Shown: positions 38,300 to 50,945, numbered from the stretch's first letter. The stretch: 64,000 bases of DNA from Floccularia luteovirens (GCA_009739215.1 VSJF01000003.1:2666001-2730000); one strand, 5' to 3'. Numbers and translations are program-made. Notes: generated by a model not told the origin, from the sequence alone.

Positions 38300-40115
38300 T
38301 TTCAGAGAAAACAAGGAGAGTGCCCAACCGTCAACGGTAGTTCAACAACGGGAATGTTCTAATTAGGTAAGTAAACAAAAAATGTTGACGGTTATTTTTG
38401 GTAGCTTCCTCGACATGTCATAGCCTCTAAACAGTGGCGCCCTTAAGCCCATGTGACAAAGCTCCTGGTAACAAGCCGTCTTTTACTTTTACTATTTTGG
38501 TTCGTCCAAGACAGCGTGTACAACTCCATACACCTTTGACTACAAATGCTATTCAAACCGTGTTGACAGCCAGATCCATGTTTACGAGTTGCTACATCTA
38601 CATTGATCATCCCACCGGACTCGGCCAAATAGCACCTCATTTCGACTTTTATGGTCAAGGGTAGAGCAGCCAAAGATATTATCGCTACTTTGAATAAGTT
38701 ACTATTCTGTGGGGGCAAAGGGAATCGCTTAGGGAATTTTGCTTCTAGAATGTCATTTGCCGAAGACGACCAGGAACGGAACGAACTTCATTACGGATGA
38801 GCCCGCTGGGGACGAAGTTCGTTATCTCCGTTACAGTTACTCCGTCAATACTTTGGTAAGGTGATGTGATCAATCCAGATGACACTATGTGTATCTATCC
38901 ATTATATGGATTTCTGTGTATAAAAGGTGAGAGACTATGGGCATACTTCTTTCATTTCACAATCAGTACTCTCATCTCATATACTCCACAAAGTCTTACT
39001 CCAACCTCCCTCAGTTATTCAAAAATGTGTCGATGGCGCCAGTAATTCCATTTCTCTATCAACCACCTATCCATCATACTAATATGACCTTCCAACAGTG
39101 TTTGCCACATGTATGTTCGTTGCGGACATCTAGAACAAATCGTGAGCCCGCAAGAATGATTCTGTTCAACGTATCCAATAACGCCTACATCCTTCTTTCA
39201 GGCCTCGGAGTTGGTGCGTGATTGAGCGCGTTTTGATTGTTGATAGAAATTTTAAACACCAGCCCCAGATTGTTTGTGACAGTCCGAACTGCAAGTTCAG
39301 TCCAGCTCATCCAACAACATGCCAGCCCCCGTCATGCAATCGCACATGTATCCAATAGTCAGTATTTCCTTTACTCCCAGCTGCAATGTATCGGTGTTGA
39401 CGGTTTGTTTCGTTCTATCCACTGTTGTCTTCGTGTTTCATGTACCCGCTTTTCTCATCAACCTACTCGGCAATACCTCGACACAGCCGCCAGTTCCCTG
39501 AACATTATTGTATGATGGGTTGATTACTCATAATGTGAAAATGAAACTAATACATCTTTCTCCTTCGTTTTAGCTCCGCACATAGATAGGTTTTGTTCCT
39601 CCTGCGCTCAATCAGGCCGTTGAAACATCCAATAATTAACAATCATGATACACTGCTTGTATGATGTATCTACTATATGTCTAGAATTCCAGTTATCTTT
39701 GAACTTCGCTTCCCGATCTTTGCATCGATCAAATCATCAACCAGCAAGGAGATTATTATAATTGATTGATACTTTAAACATACTCTTGCCATAATCAAGT
39801 CGTGACAATCACATTACATATATGTGTCTACCATTAAGGACAAAGTCCACTAGGAACGGGCAGGAAGTTCGCTGAGATCAAATAGTACGATAGATCGGGA
39901 AAGAATAAACACTGATTGATCGGATTCCAGGACGTGACGGAGGGGTCACAGAAGGTCTTTTGGGTGAACACACCACGCATTTGCTCGCTTTCTTTGAAAC
40001 CAACTCCAAGTCCCATCGTTCTCATCAAAAATTATCTTGGCTTGCAGGATGTATCACAAGACACCATATCCAGTGAAGTTTGGTCTGTAAAACAGAAAAA
40101 ATTTAGCTGACATTA
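38300..40115. other. No certain gene; promoter-like start near 38.9 kb
   Basis: TATAAAAGG at 38921-38929 is followed by a CT-rich tract (38945-39015), as before highly expressed fungal genes. Downstream plus-strand frames (39031 MAPVIPFLYQPP, and 39319 with a hydrophobic segment VCFVLSTVVFVFHVPAFLI) could be exons of a small secreted or membrane protein, but I could not build a consistent model. I see nothing else. Confidence 0.35.
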
Positions 40116-40117
40116 TA

Positions 40118-40345
40118 CAAAACATGACTGCATCATAATAAAACACAATCATTAAAAACACAACCGCTTCATCAGGAACACGGCTGCATCATTAGAGAAA
40201 AAAACACGACCGCACTAACTCCATCATCAAAAAAAAAACACGGCCGCGTCATTATTAAAATTGAACAGAACGCAACCGCATCATTAATAGGATAAAAATA
40301 CGACCGCATAATAATAATAAACGCAACCGCATCATAAACACCCGG
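40118..40345. repeat. Degenerate minisatellite with CRCRRCCGCATCAT core
   Basis: About eight imperfect units of 20-35 nt. Each has a core like CACAACCGCATCATTA or CACGGCCGCGTCATTA separated by A-rich spacers of changing length (for example near 40163, 40184, 40210, 40240, 40270, 40298 and 40322). The cores are better kept than the spacers. It ends at the sequence CACCCGG. Confidence 0.8.
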
Positions 40346-40349
40346 TGCT

Positions 40350-41590
40350 TAAAAGCTTCACCAGAAGCACAGTAATCCCTTTTCGACAGCCGTTCGTCCT
40401 AAAACCATTTGAAGACGAGACTCACTCCTCGTGCCGGCAGGCGTCTAATCTGTTGAATGGCGCAGTTGTCTCGTCACGGACTGGTTGTCACACCCAGGTC
40501 GGAAGGCAAGCTAGGTGCCCTCACCTGCCTTATGAAGCAACACGTAAGTGATATGAAAGATGCCATACTATTACTAAAATAGTAACCTGTCAGTATCCCT
40601 AATGGCATTTACAAACGGTCGCCTTGCAGACGAACGAATATCAATGAATTTGTTCCGATTCCACAGAGGACAGCCTATCCGGTCCCTTGATGGGTTGAGT
40701 TACTCCAGTGCAAGAAATACTCCCGAACACTGATCACTATCTCATCAGACTTTGGAGGCGAACAGGAGTAAGTATTTAGAGCTTTCGCACGTCTCGGAAG
40801 GCATGGTGGCAGGCCCACTGGTGCGCGAGAGACGTCATACGAGATTAACTTCGGCAGGGCCAAGTGTGAATGGAATTCATAGGAATCAAGACCGATAAGA
40901 CAAGAGATGGTATTTTCTTTTTTGAAACACTTCATCTTGTCATACCGTGCAGGGGACAGATACCATGTTAAAACGCAAACCGCCGCGCCGCGCGAAAGCG
41001 ATGGGAAAAGAAAAGGTCTTTATCAGATTCTATGAAAAATACATGGATGCCAAGAAAGGGTCTAGAGAATTAGTAGTTTGCGATTGTTGTACCTTTAGGA
41101 GACAGTAAGCACATTTATCGCTTTGAAACGGACGTGGTGTATTCGTGGTTAACAATAGAATCTTATATAAACAGATATATGAGAGATAACAAAAAGGCAA
41201 ATTAAGTAAGATTTCTCAGCGTAGGGTTACAGCATTGGTAACTTGAAAGTTAAAGGGACAGCGCGCATTTGCGCGAGATGTCATCGCTAGCTTATTTCCT
41301 TGACAATGTTACGGGTTGCAGATAAGTTCCTAGTTGTTATTCAGTGTAGACCTGGAAGAGCAGCGTAAGAGGTAGCTCGGATGTATTCATTCAAACGCGT
41401 ACCTTTAACGCCTGCTCCCGGGCCAGCGCTCAGCATGGAGCAAGGAAATGATATCCATTACGTAAATGTCCGGACACTTCCTAAACTTGGCTTCCTGAGG
41501 CCTTGGACATACTTATGTACTGTTGTCACCAAACTATCATCTACAATATCAAGTCTCTAAAAATTGACAAGTCTCTACAAGTTCAATAGA
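40350..41590. other. No supportable gene; 5' flank of the DHA2 gene
   Basis: Short frames only, including minus 40675-40935 without recognisable features. A CG-rich patch (CCGCCGCGCCGCGCG) lies at 40981-40995, unlike the AT-rich surroundings. Confidence 0.45.
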
Positions 41591-41598
41591 TTCAACGT

Positions 41599-44478
41599 AT
41601 GCCACCTTCCGAGAATGATCCTCTAATCCGGACTCACACGGAACCGAGAAATTATAATGAAGAGCTTGACAACGACAGAGGAAACGACGCACGTCGCGTA
41701 GGTCCTCATGATATTTCGAAGGGAACGCGTTATGGCATTTTGGCAGGGATATGGACAGCAACATTTCTTTCAGTGAGTTATGATCATCATTTACTTTTGT
41801 TGCATTTTCTGAATATTCTAGACTCTAAATCGTTAGTGCTTCTGTCAGTCTTGAAAAAGCTGTATATTGGTATTGACACCTCTTCCGGCTAGAAACTCTT
41901 GTTCCGACAAGTATGTTCTTGTCAGCAACTGTTTCCGACCTGAAAAACTAATTGTGATCCGTGAACTTAAGTGCTACCATCAATTTCCTCCGAATTCAAC
42001 AAGTCAAACCAGGCCAGTTGGCTTGGTACCTCGTAAGTAAATCCTACAGTCGACACAATTTGAATTCATTCACTGTATAAGATATCTTTTGGCTACTTGT
42101 ACATTTACGCCACTCTATGGCCGTCTATGTAATGTTATGGGCCGTAAAGGCGCAAACAGGACAGCCCTGCTATTTGCTGGACTTGGAGTACTCTTATGCG
42201 GTCTTTCGAACAGTATGGAGATGCTTATTTTTGCGAGATTCGTGAGCCACGAAGCTGTGTCAATATCAGAGATGTGTTAACACTTCTTGCAGCTGTCTGG
42301 GATCGGTGGTGGAGGTCTGATGACTACCTCTTCGTATGTCTACTTCTTATTCGCCTCCGAACTGTTTTACCTAATTCGTATTCGCAGGATCATTGTTAGT
42401 GACATGTACAGCATGAGGGTGGGTCTTGACTCCAGTGATATGCTCTTACCGGATTCGACTCATATGAGGTGATATACAGACAAGAGGTCTTACCCAGGGC
42501 GTTCAAAGCGTTTTCAACGGAGTGAGTATTTTCTCCGCCCCCCTCGGCTTTATCGGTGAACATCATTATTTCCAGCTGGGACTTGGTTTGGGAGGACCTT
42601 TCGGAGGTCTTATTACTGACTGGTTAGTGATTGTTACACCAAAGATTCACACAGCCTCAGATATATTTCCCTGAAGGCTTGGATGGCGTTGGGCCTTTCT
42701 GATACAAATGCCTATGTTTGTGATATCTTTTATATTGACATCATACCACCTCCATTATGTAACTCCGGTATATTTTCGTCCATTAATTTCTCATTTTCTG
42801 TAGTTAAACATTCACAACAGGGAAAAAGTAAAGGCGCAAAGGAAGTGCTGAAACGTATCGACTATGGGGGGAGTGTCACTCTCATGATATCGGTGATTTT
42901 TTGCCACATACATAAGTATTGACATCCTGAATCAGGTCTTTTATTTTAGGTTGGATCAGTTCTCGTTTTCCTTAGCGCAAAATACAATGAGGGATTGCCT
43001 GTAGGTTGATATTTTCACCGACAGCTCAACGTCCTTGCCTCACATACAAATTCCAGTGGACGGACCCATCTGTTATAGCATCAATTATTCTAGCCGGAGT
43101 TTTTACGATAGCCTTCTTTGTCGTCGAGTTTTATTTCGCGCCCGAACCGGTTCTAGCACCTTTTCTACTGAAGCAAAAGATCCCAGTTCTCGTGGGATGT
43201 TCAAACTTCCTCGTTGCACTGTGCAATTTTTCCATTATCTATTTTTTCCCGATGTGGTTTCAGACAGTGCTGTTAACTACCGCATCTACCGCCGGTAGGT
43301 TGCGCTCCATCGTAACAACGATCACATCCTGATGTTATATACCTACAGGCCTTCATTTGCTTCCTAATAGCATCTCTATGTCTCTAGGGTCCATTTTCGC
43401 TGGTTGGATGATGCACAAAACAGGAAAATATAAGCAAATCAATTTGATTTTTGGAAGCTTCCCTTTTGTCGGTGCAATCCTGATCTCTCGCTTGCAAGAA
43501 GACTCAGGTCCTATACAATCTTGGTTAAGCATTGTCTGTTGTCGCTTCTATGTGTGATCCATTTTTCCGAATTGTTTCCAGATACCACTTGGGTTTGGCA
43601 ATGCAGTTGTTTTGCAAACCATGTTAAGTACGTGGAATTACAAGATTACTGAATCAACATTTTAATCTAAGTCTGTGTTACAGTCGCTCTTTTGATTCAT
43701 CTACCTGGTAAACCCTGTTGCCCTCTTGTAGTGAATTGGATTTAGGTATTGAAACTGTCTACAGAAAATGCAATGGCTGTCGGTACGGGCTTTGGACAGT
43801 TGTTCAGGGGCATTGGTTAGTCTTGTCGAACAGCATACAAGTCGCATACCAACCAATAATTTTGTAGGTCAAGTTGGAGGTGTTGCGGTATCTTCCGCCT
43901 TGTTCCAGTCCAAATTAGATACAGAATTGCGGAAACGAATACACGGTACAGACGCAGAAGAAGTTAGTTCTATCTATTCCTTTGTATCTTACGATTGATG
44001 ACTACCCTATTTGCACAGGTCATTAAGCGGATCAGACAATCAGCAAGACTGGTGGCCTCTTTACCGCCAGACCTACAGAAAAAAGCACGCGAGTCGTATG
44101 ATGTCAGCTTAAAAGCAGTTTTTGTGTTCGCTGCAGCGTGTACACTTCTGGCTTATCTCGTCCGCCTACCCGTATGTTTGCTCAAGATTGATTTCCTTGG
44201 AATCTTCCTTAATTGTCACCAACTCTTCGTAGATACCTGAAAAATCATTAGACCAACGACCTAGTAACCAAGGAAACGAGACTGTTCCTGCGAGCCCTCA
44301 AGCATCATCTGTGCCTGAGACCCCTGTTGAAAGTGGCGACGAGGATGATATTCAAAATAATCATCCTATACAGAAGAAGCGGTCACCTCGTCGACGTCTG
44401 TCTACATATGAGTCGACGGAAGGAATTATGGATCTAGAAAGTGATAAAGTCGGGGGTACAGCACGACCGCGATCTTGA
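41599..44478 (+). CDS. MFS transporter, DHA2 family (Vba/Azr1-like)
   Basis: Predicted 14-helix exporter or vacuolar transporter of the DHA2 family. The start MPPSENDPLIRTHTEPRNYN leads to GILAGIWTATFLS. Two micro-exons (41822-41831, 10 nt, and 41893-41910, 18 nt) then give STLNQTLVPTMLPSISSEF, followed by NKSNQASWLGTSYLLATC, FTPLYGRLCNVMGRKGANRT, LSGIGGGGLMTTSS, SDMYSMRDIQTRGLTQGVQS, LGLGLGGPFGGLITDW, LGWRWAFLIQMPMFVIS, APEPVLAPFLLKQKIPVLVG and GSIFAGWMMHKTGKY. The ...GRLCNVMGRK motif A and GIGGGG are typical. It ends with a long hydrophilic tail (KKRSPRRRLSTYES) to GGTARPRS. About 600 residues with 12 or more introns and no break found. The substrate is unknown; basic amino acids or toxins are usual for the family. 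It lies tail to tail with the alcohol dehydrogenase gene. Confidence 0.88.
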
Positions 44479-44750
44479 TGGGCCCAATTTCATGAAATTA
44501 AACGTTATGTATGTCGATGAGCGTAAGCTCAAGTTACGATCAAACTTGTATGCGATGCACGAAAAGGTTGAACAACATCCATAGAATCTACCAATGTTTC
44601 TCTCATCCTAGACGTGAGGATACGTACTGTTAGTGTCTGAAACGAAAGCAAAAGTGAGTGAACATAGTCCCTTTTGGTCATCCATACTTTGTTACATTGT
44701 GAGCGATTCGAAACAAGACTCAAGTACTTGTATGGTACATAAACGATACA

Positions 44751-46404
44751 TCAGTTACTAGCCAAATCAATTACAATCCTTCCTGCAATCTTTCCTGCTT
44801 CCATATCAGCGAAAACGCTGTTCAAGCCAAGTAAGCAAACCCCGGCTGGTACGGGTAAAAGGGGAAACATCTTACTCATTCAAGTCTTCCAATTTCTTGA
44901 TGTCGTGTCTGCATTTGACTTTACCAAGAGCAGCTATTTGTAGTGCTTCCAAAACGTCCTGACGATTCCTAGGCATTTGGTTAGTATCAAATGTATACTC
45001 CTGGGCTCGCCGAGATGTGAATCACCCAATTGCGGATCCTCGAATTGTAAGGCTCTACATTTTTACTCATCAGCATTGTTTGCCGCTGAGATTATTATCA
45101 GATTGGTACATACCTTTGCTATAATCAATGGTACAGGAACATTGAGAAGACCCATTCCTGCTGGCATTCCCACGGCAACTAGAGTGCCTGTCGAGCGCAA
45201 ATACATCAATGCTTGGTTAAACGGTCTAGCCTAGTAAATTCTTGTCAGCGACAACTTAAACAATACATCCCTCAAACAGGGTGTCCTGACATCACCGGCT
45301 GCTATGATTGCTGCTTGAGGGCCAAGTCCGTCCGTCGCATCCTGGACATCTTTGACAAGATCAGTACTTGTCTTGAAATCTACCCACGCTTCAGCGCCGA
45401 GTGAACTGCAAAGTTTCTTCTTCGTTTCGCCAGTATCTTGAATACACCACAGTTAGTGCCTGGGACTGAGACTCCCTATGTAAATGCCCAACAAACCAAT
45501 CGCAAGAACGCGAAGACCTCTTGCAACAGCATACTGGACAGCTGAATATGCGAATCATGAATAAGGTTCCATTCTTTCTGCAAATATGGGATCCTACCAA
45601 GATGGCCAAGACCTCCACCTGCTCCTGAAATAGCGACCCATTGGCCAATAGACACGTTAGCCTGCTTCAAAGCTTTATAAACCGTCATGCCCTTCATACG
45701 TGCATGGTAAGTATTATACGGGCGCTTCTATTTCTCAATGACATACAGCGCATAGGAGAGGTGTGGCCGAAGGAAGATCTATGTCCTCTGGGATCGGGGT
45801 CACATATTTTGTATACGATACCTTGAATTTCGTACATGGTCAGGAAAGCCATTATAGAAACATTGTGCATATACATACTGCATATTCTTGGAATGACCCA
45901 TCGAGTCGGAATCCGTGATTTCTCTGGAAACTCAATGCACAAGCTTCAAACCAAGAGTCAATTTATGGCGTGATTCCGGAAACATAAAATGGACATACAA
46001 GACTCGTTTCCTTTACGGCACATCTCACATCTGTTACAGCAACAGTGTTATCGCCTATAACTGTCGCCGAGTTTAGTACATACCTTCCACATACATCAGC
46101 AATCCACTTAATCCCAACAAGGTCTCCAATCTTTACACCCTCTTCACCCTGGCCCCCAATGGCCACTATGCGACCTATCCCCTCATGGCCTCCAACAAGA
46201 GGTAGCTTCGATTTGGTAGCCCAATCTGAGTTCTTTATATGAAGATCGGAGTGGCATACCCCAGAATATTGGATCTTAACCAAGCATTCTCCTGGTAAGA
46301 GGTCCGTCAGGTTGTGTGACGGGATGGTCGTACTTTATCACATAGTCTGTATTGAACTCGTTAAGGACTGCTGCCTTTTGGGTTTTGGGGATTGAGAAAG
46401 ACAT
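44751..46404 (-). CDS. Zinc-dependent alcohol dehydrogenase (with a 1-nt frameshift near the start)
   Basis: Fungal ADH1-type medium-chain dehydrogenase: interconverts alcohols and aldehydes or ketones with NAD(H), in the cytosol. It starts [20 protein letters not shown]. Visible parts are the catalytic zinc motif [27 protein letters not shown], and the structural zinc loop after splicing ([15 protein letters not shown], then [20 protein letters not shown]). The NAD-binding region follows ([14 protein letters not shown], then [15 protein letters not shown]), and the end is [14 protein letters not shown]. At about 46305-46312 the frame changes by one base: the sequence reads QPDG, but [13 protein letters not shown] needs the next frame, and no intron fits. 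This is either a pseudogenising insertion or a sequence error; the rest reads normally. Confidence 0.8.
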
Positions 46405-46941
46405 CTTTATCTCTATTCAACAGAATACCAGTCCTATTTATCGTTTCACGCTCGTACAGTTGTTCTATTATACAGTCATCTGACTGCGGCTGCAAAGTTG
46501 AACCATGGATTCTTGGGGCATGTGGTGCTCTTGGTATATGATGGCCGGGTGCATTGTGTAGCATATTGTGAGAACTGAAGGAATCATACGTCAGAGTTTA
46601 GAAAGCACTTTGTCAGGTTCGTTGAATAAGAGAAACCTTGACAAAAAGCGATACACGGGCGGTCATTAACATGATTCAACATTAATCAAGCATAGGTAAA
46701 TTTTCGTAAGTTGACTGATACAGTACTGTATTGTCAGATACATATATATCAGCGACGATTTAATCTAGTCCCCAAATCCTCAGAGTTGGAGTAACCCAAC
46801 CAAAAGCCACTCGGCTAGTAGGAATCAAAATTCGCTCCACACCGAAGTTCTACTTTACTAATAAGAACTGCTTGATCGACTACATGGCCGAAGGAGGTGT
46901 GTATGAACAAAGAATTCAATCTCTTAATGCGTGAGAGGATT

Positions 46942-49404
46942 TCATACCTTGTAACTGGACAACTCTTGGAAGAACGCAGACCAATGCTCAGACTTTCCCC
47001 CGAAAAATAAATCACGCAAACCGTTTGGAAGCAAGCCCATACGAGCTGTCCCAAGTGGAAATAAGAGAATCGCACAAGCGATAAATGTAGCAGCTCGAAT
47101 CATGCGGGTCCTTCGTACTTTAGAGAGCCATGTTTGCATGCCAGGACCTGTGTAGTTCTTCCAAACTGGCTTTCTCAGCAAGTACCAAAAGTACGTTCCA
47201 GAACTGGTGAAAGAAGGTATTGTCAGATAATTCGGTGATCATGACTGGCTATTGAAAAAAATGATTACCCTGGGAAGATGTTGGTAACTTTCCCTGTTCC
47301 ACCAATACGATACCAAGAAGCACAACCCGAAAATACCGAGTTTGAGTTCGAGAATCTCTTTTGGATCATGTTATTGTATGAATCCGTCGCTTCTTTTGTC
47401 ACATCTATTGACGTCAACTTTGAGTTCAAGATTGGTTTAATTAATTTGATGATATAGTCGATCTATGCCATGAAGCTTAGTGGGTGTTCGATAGAGTAGA
47501 AAAGAGGAATATCTCACTTGGATCTCGTTCGTATAGATTACTGACGTATGGCCTGTGGCAGTATTTGGTCCTATGATAATTAGGGTAAACACCCATAATT
47601 TTCCTGATTAGATGATGATAATTCTAACCAAATATCAAACAAAAGTTTGGGAAACCAGGAATCGATGTTCCCAGATATGCTTTGGGCCCGCCTTCAGATG
47701 CGTAGTAATCTTTGAGAGTTTGCCCGTTACGACCCCGTACATCAATTGGATACGAATTCTGGGGGATTTCATTGAGGTGTAGTTCATCTTCTTGGAAGTA
47801 GACATACCACATTGTACCCCGTTGCAAAGATTATGACGTCAAAAGGAATCTTGACACCTGATAATAAAGCCCATGCCTTTTTAATAGTCATATCTGCAAA
47901 GAAAATTGTAAAGTCCACCTTTCTTTGTGACAATGCCATCCTCAACAATTCTGTCAATTCCATCCCAATTAAGTTCCAGATTAGGTCGGTGTAATGCATT
48001 ATAGTAATCTGTATCAAATATGATACGTTTACAGCCAGCCTCTGTGATAGTGTTTAGTAGTTATATAACAAGATTGTTACTTATCCTTACCGAAGTTCGG
48101 AATAAGTTGGTCATGATACTCTGGGGGCGCGGTCTTTTCCATATAAGAAATTAGAGACTATATTGACGATATAAATATAAGTAGCCTCAAAAAGAGAGAA
48201 AGAATGCCCAACCTTTTTGATAAAAGGACGTAGTATCTTAGACCAGAAAACTGAAAAATAAAAAATTTCGGTCTTATAAGTGGACATGAGTGGAAGGTTA
48301 TCAAAAACAGCAAGCAAAACTCTTCTCACAAAGGCAAAGCCGGACCATCGTTCAAGACGCTTCAAAAAAGGAATGTTACGGAAAACCCAGCGACGTAGCG
48401 GAGAGAATGTGACACGTATCTAGAAATGCAAACATTAAAAATTGAGAGATGGGGAAGGTTGGAGTTTGTTACATACTGGAGGCGTCATCCAATTGGGAGT
48501 ACGACAAAATTCGATTACATTGACTGTTGGATCTTTCGTAATGCAAGGAACGAATTGGGTCCTGGATATTGGCAAATGATAAGATTTTGAACACCGAGTT
48601 TATTGTGGACGTTGAAATAGACTAACGCAGAAGCTCCGTTACCAATGACCGCAACGTTCTTATTTCGTAGGTCAACTTCTTTGTTCCAACGAGCCGAGTG
48701 AAAACAATCTCCTTTGAAGTCTGCCGCTCCTGGTATAATTGAGAAATTGGGTATTGACAAGGCACCAACAGCGGAGATTACAATATTCGCTATGACTTCT
48801 CGTCGCTCCTTTGTTGTGGTATTCTCAATCTTGACTTTGTACGACTGTATGTCCTCGTTCCAATCGGCAGCGATGACGGAAGAACCGAACAGAATATGTG
48901 GGACGATATCATACTTTTCAGCCAAGCCGCGCCAATAGTTTTTTATATCTTCTTGTGTACCATGTGACTGTTTCCAATCATGCAGATCTGTGGACAGAGA
49001 GTAAAAGCACATATTGACATCAGATGAGCAACCCTGATCCCAAAAAACATGTTAGTTGTTTCATCGGATAAAGTAAGATCCCAGTCACCGGATAGACATT
49101 ATCCTGTAATATTTATGATAGTGTCAGTCGCAGCGGTGACTCCCAGTGTTAAACTCATACCCTCCATGTTCCCCCAACATCGTGCGCTTGCTCGTATATC
49201 TACATTATCCTTAGCAACTCGTCACTAAAACAACATAAATCTTCTCACCATGAAATTTTTGAAATTATGTTGTTGTTTGAGTCTTATCGCACAGGCCAAG
49301 CCTCCTGCTCTATATGAAGATGAGAAGATAGTTTTGCGAAGGCAAATTCAATAGACATACCCCGCTCCAATAATGATAACCTGAACATCTTCTTGATAGG
49401 ACAT
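46942..49404 (-). CDS. Flavin-containing monooxygenase, Baeyer-Villiger type
   Basis: FAD/NADPH-dependent oxygenase that would convert ketones to esters or lactones. The start [15 protein letters not shown] joins after an intron to [19 protein letters not shown] (FAD-binding GxGxxG). The chain continues [33 protein letters not shown], the helix [20 protein letters not shown], the fingerprint [14 protein letters not shown] (FxGxxxHxxxW, with Asn after Trp instead of the usual Pro or Asp), the NADPH motif [26 protein letters not shown] and [19 protein letters not shown]. The C-terminus has [20 protein letters not shown] and a hydrophobic helix ([19 protein letters not shown]), so it is probably membrane-anchored. 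About 600 residues with many introns. It lies on the same strand as the ADH gene. A broken copy lies at 50.9-52.3 kb. Confidence 0.88.
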
Positions 49405-49739
49405 GACGAAGATGTGTTTTTCGGTATGGGTATGACAGAGATAAAGCTCACTGAATTGTGGAAAATATGGTTGTCCACTCCATTAGGGAACTCTAGGCAC
49501 CTTTTTGTATCCGCTCTACAGTCACACGGTTAAACGCCAGGCATAACGCAAGGCCAAAAAGTTGGTCATTAAGTGGGAATCCACCGTATATAACAGGTCC
49601 GGTTGCTAAGTGGGTATCACGAATGACGCCTCAATGAGCATACTTACTGTGGGAGTTGTGCATTCAGCAACCTGAAACGGTTAAGCTTTACGCGCAATGC
49701 AAGTTGGTACAGATCGGTAAGTATGCGGTATTTATAATG

Positions 49740-50040
49740 AGTAATCCTTATTTTTATCAAACCAGATATCTGTTGCGACAGCAACTATCATGTGATCCTT
49801 TTAATTTTTGGCTGAAAAATCAGGACCCCGGCAAACCCCATAAGTGCGATCCGAAAGTTAACTTTGATATTGGCCCTATGCATGTTTGGGAGTCCGGATT
49901 CTGCCCATTTCTGCCGATTTTCGGGGGTATACACAGAAGAGCAAATTTTGTTTCAACTCAACTCATTTTCAAAAAAAAATTTCCAGAAGGCCGAAATTTG
50001 AAAATTTGAAGGGCAGACACCATACATTAAACCCCTTATC
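49740..50040. other. Stretch present only in the first duplicate
   Basis: When the two duplicated intergenic regions are compared (49650-50280 and 52480-52780), about 300 nt here has no partner. It could be an insertion (it contains a run with AAAAAAAAATTTCC and repeated TTTTCGG/CCGAAA words) or a deletion in the other copy. I see no terminal repeats or target duplication. Confidence 0.4.
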
Positions 50041-50269
50041 ATGGTCGGCGCACATGTAGGGCTCGACGGGGTCCTGGAACGTCACGCGGACGCTAAGTTG
50101 ATGATCGTGTAATTATTCCGGACTCTACCATCACATGCATTTGTTCCACATCGTGGCAAGTACGATGAATTGGAAGCTTGAGGCATGTAATATGGATATC
50201 AATGTAATATGGATATCATTGATACTTCGGTTTTGGAGTGAGATAAACTTTTTTAATGGTTCATGCCTA

Positions 50270-50740
50270 TAGGAGGTCTAAATCCACCGAACGCCACTCA
50301 AGGCCAAATCCCTAATAACTGCAAAGCCCTAAACGTGGTATACAGACTCATTTCCAGGTCTGTCCAATTTACTATTCTGCTTCTTCTGTCTTTCTTGTTC
50401 CAGCTAGGACATCATGTATAGGGGCTGTGTCTCCTTGGCCTACTAGTAGGTTGGACCTTGGCGTTATGCAATGAACGTGTAGTCTGAAGGGCGTCAGGCT
50501 GAGCCGCATACGAGGCGAATATTCCCAACCATAATAGCTTGTGGCGCTCTAGAACATGGGGTGAGAGGTGAATAAGGATGGGTCAAGGCCAGACTGACCG
50601 CTCCTCTATGTCCCCTGACATTGCTTAATATTGAGTATACCTCACTCACAGCATTGAACACTTTATTTGATCTTGGTCTCCGAAAACATCAGGATGGTAT
50701 TTTTTTTACTTACTATAACGATATTATCTGTATTAAGCAA
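50270..50740 (-). pseudogene. 3' fragment of the DnaJ gene (duplicate)
   Basis: Similar to 52780-53310, the last exons and 3' end of the intact DnaJ gene: shared AGGAGGTCTAAATCCACCGA, CGCCACT, CTGCTTCTTCTGTCTTTCTT and the following J-domain region. It stops near 50740, where a piece of ADH sequence begins, so the J-domain start and the N-terminus are missing. It is a remnant at the junction of the tandem duplication. Confidence 0.75.
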
Positions 50741-50756
50741 ATGCTTTGTTATATTT

Positions 50757-50945
50757 TGAGAAACCTCGCGCAACGGCATACTGGACTTGTAATGGACAGC
50801 CGAATATACAAATCATGAATAAGGCGCCATTCTTTCAACAGATATGGGATCCTACCAAGATGGCCAAGACCTCCACCTGCTCCCGAAATAGCGACCCATT
50901 AGCCAATAGACACGTTAGCCTGCTCAAAGCTTTATAAACCGTCAT
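50757..50945 (-). pseudogene. ADH fragment (duplicate, NAD-binding region)
   Basis: Similar to 45503-45692 of the alcohol dehydrogenase gene, which encodes the segment around [10 protein letters not shown] and the following exon. It is bounded by DnaJ-derived DNA on the left and by the broken monooxygenase on the right, so both ends are recombination or deletion points. It cannot make a protein. Confidence 0.8.

Noticed and set aside
39031..39501. Hydrophobin or pheromone-precursor gene after the TATA box at 38.92 kb
   Set aside because: The eight-cysteine spacing and a C-terminal CAAX motif were looked for and not found in any spliced model.
49800..50000. MITE insertion between FMO and the DnaJ fragment
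   Set aside because: No terminal inverted repeats or target duplication seen; a deletion in the other copy explains the difference equally well.
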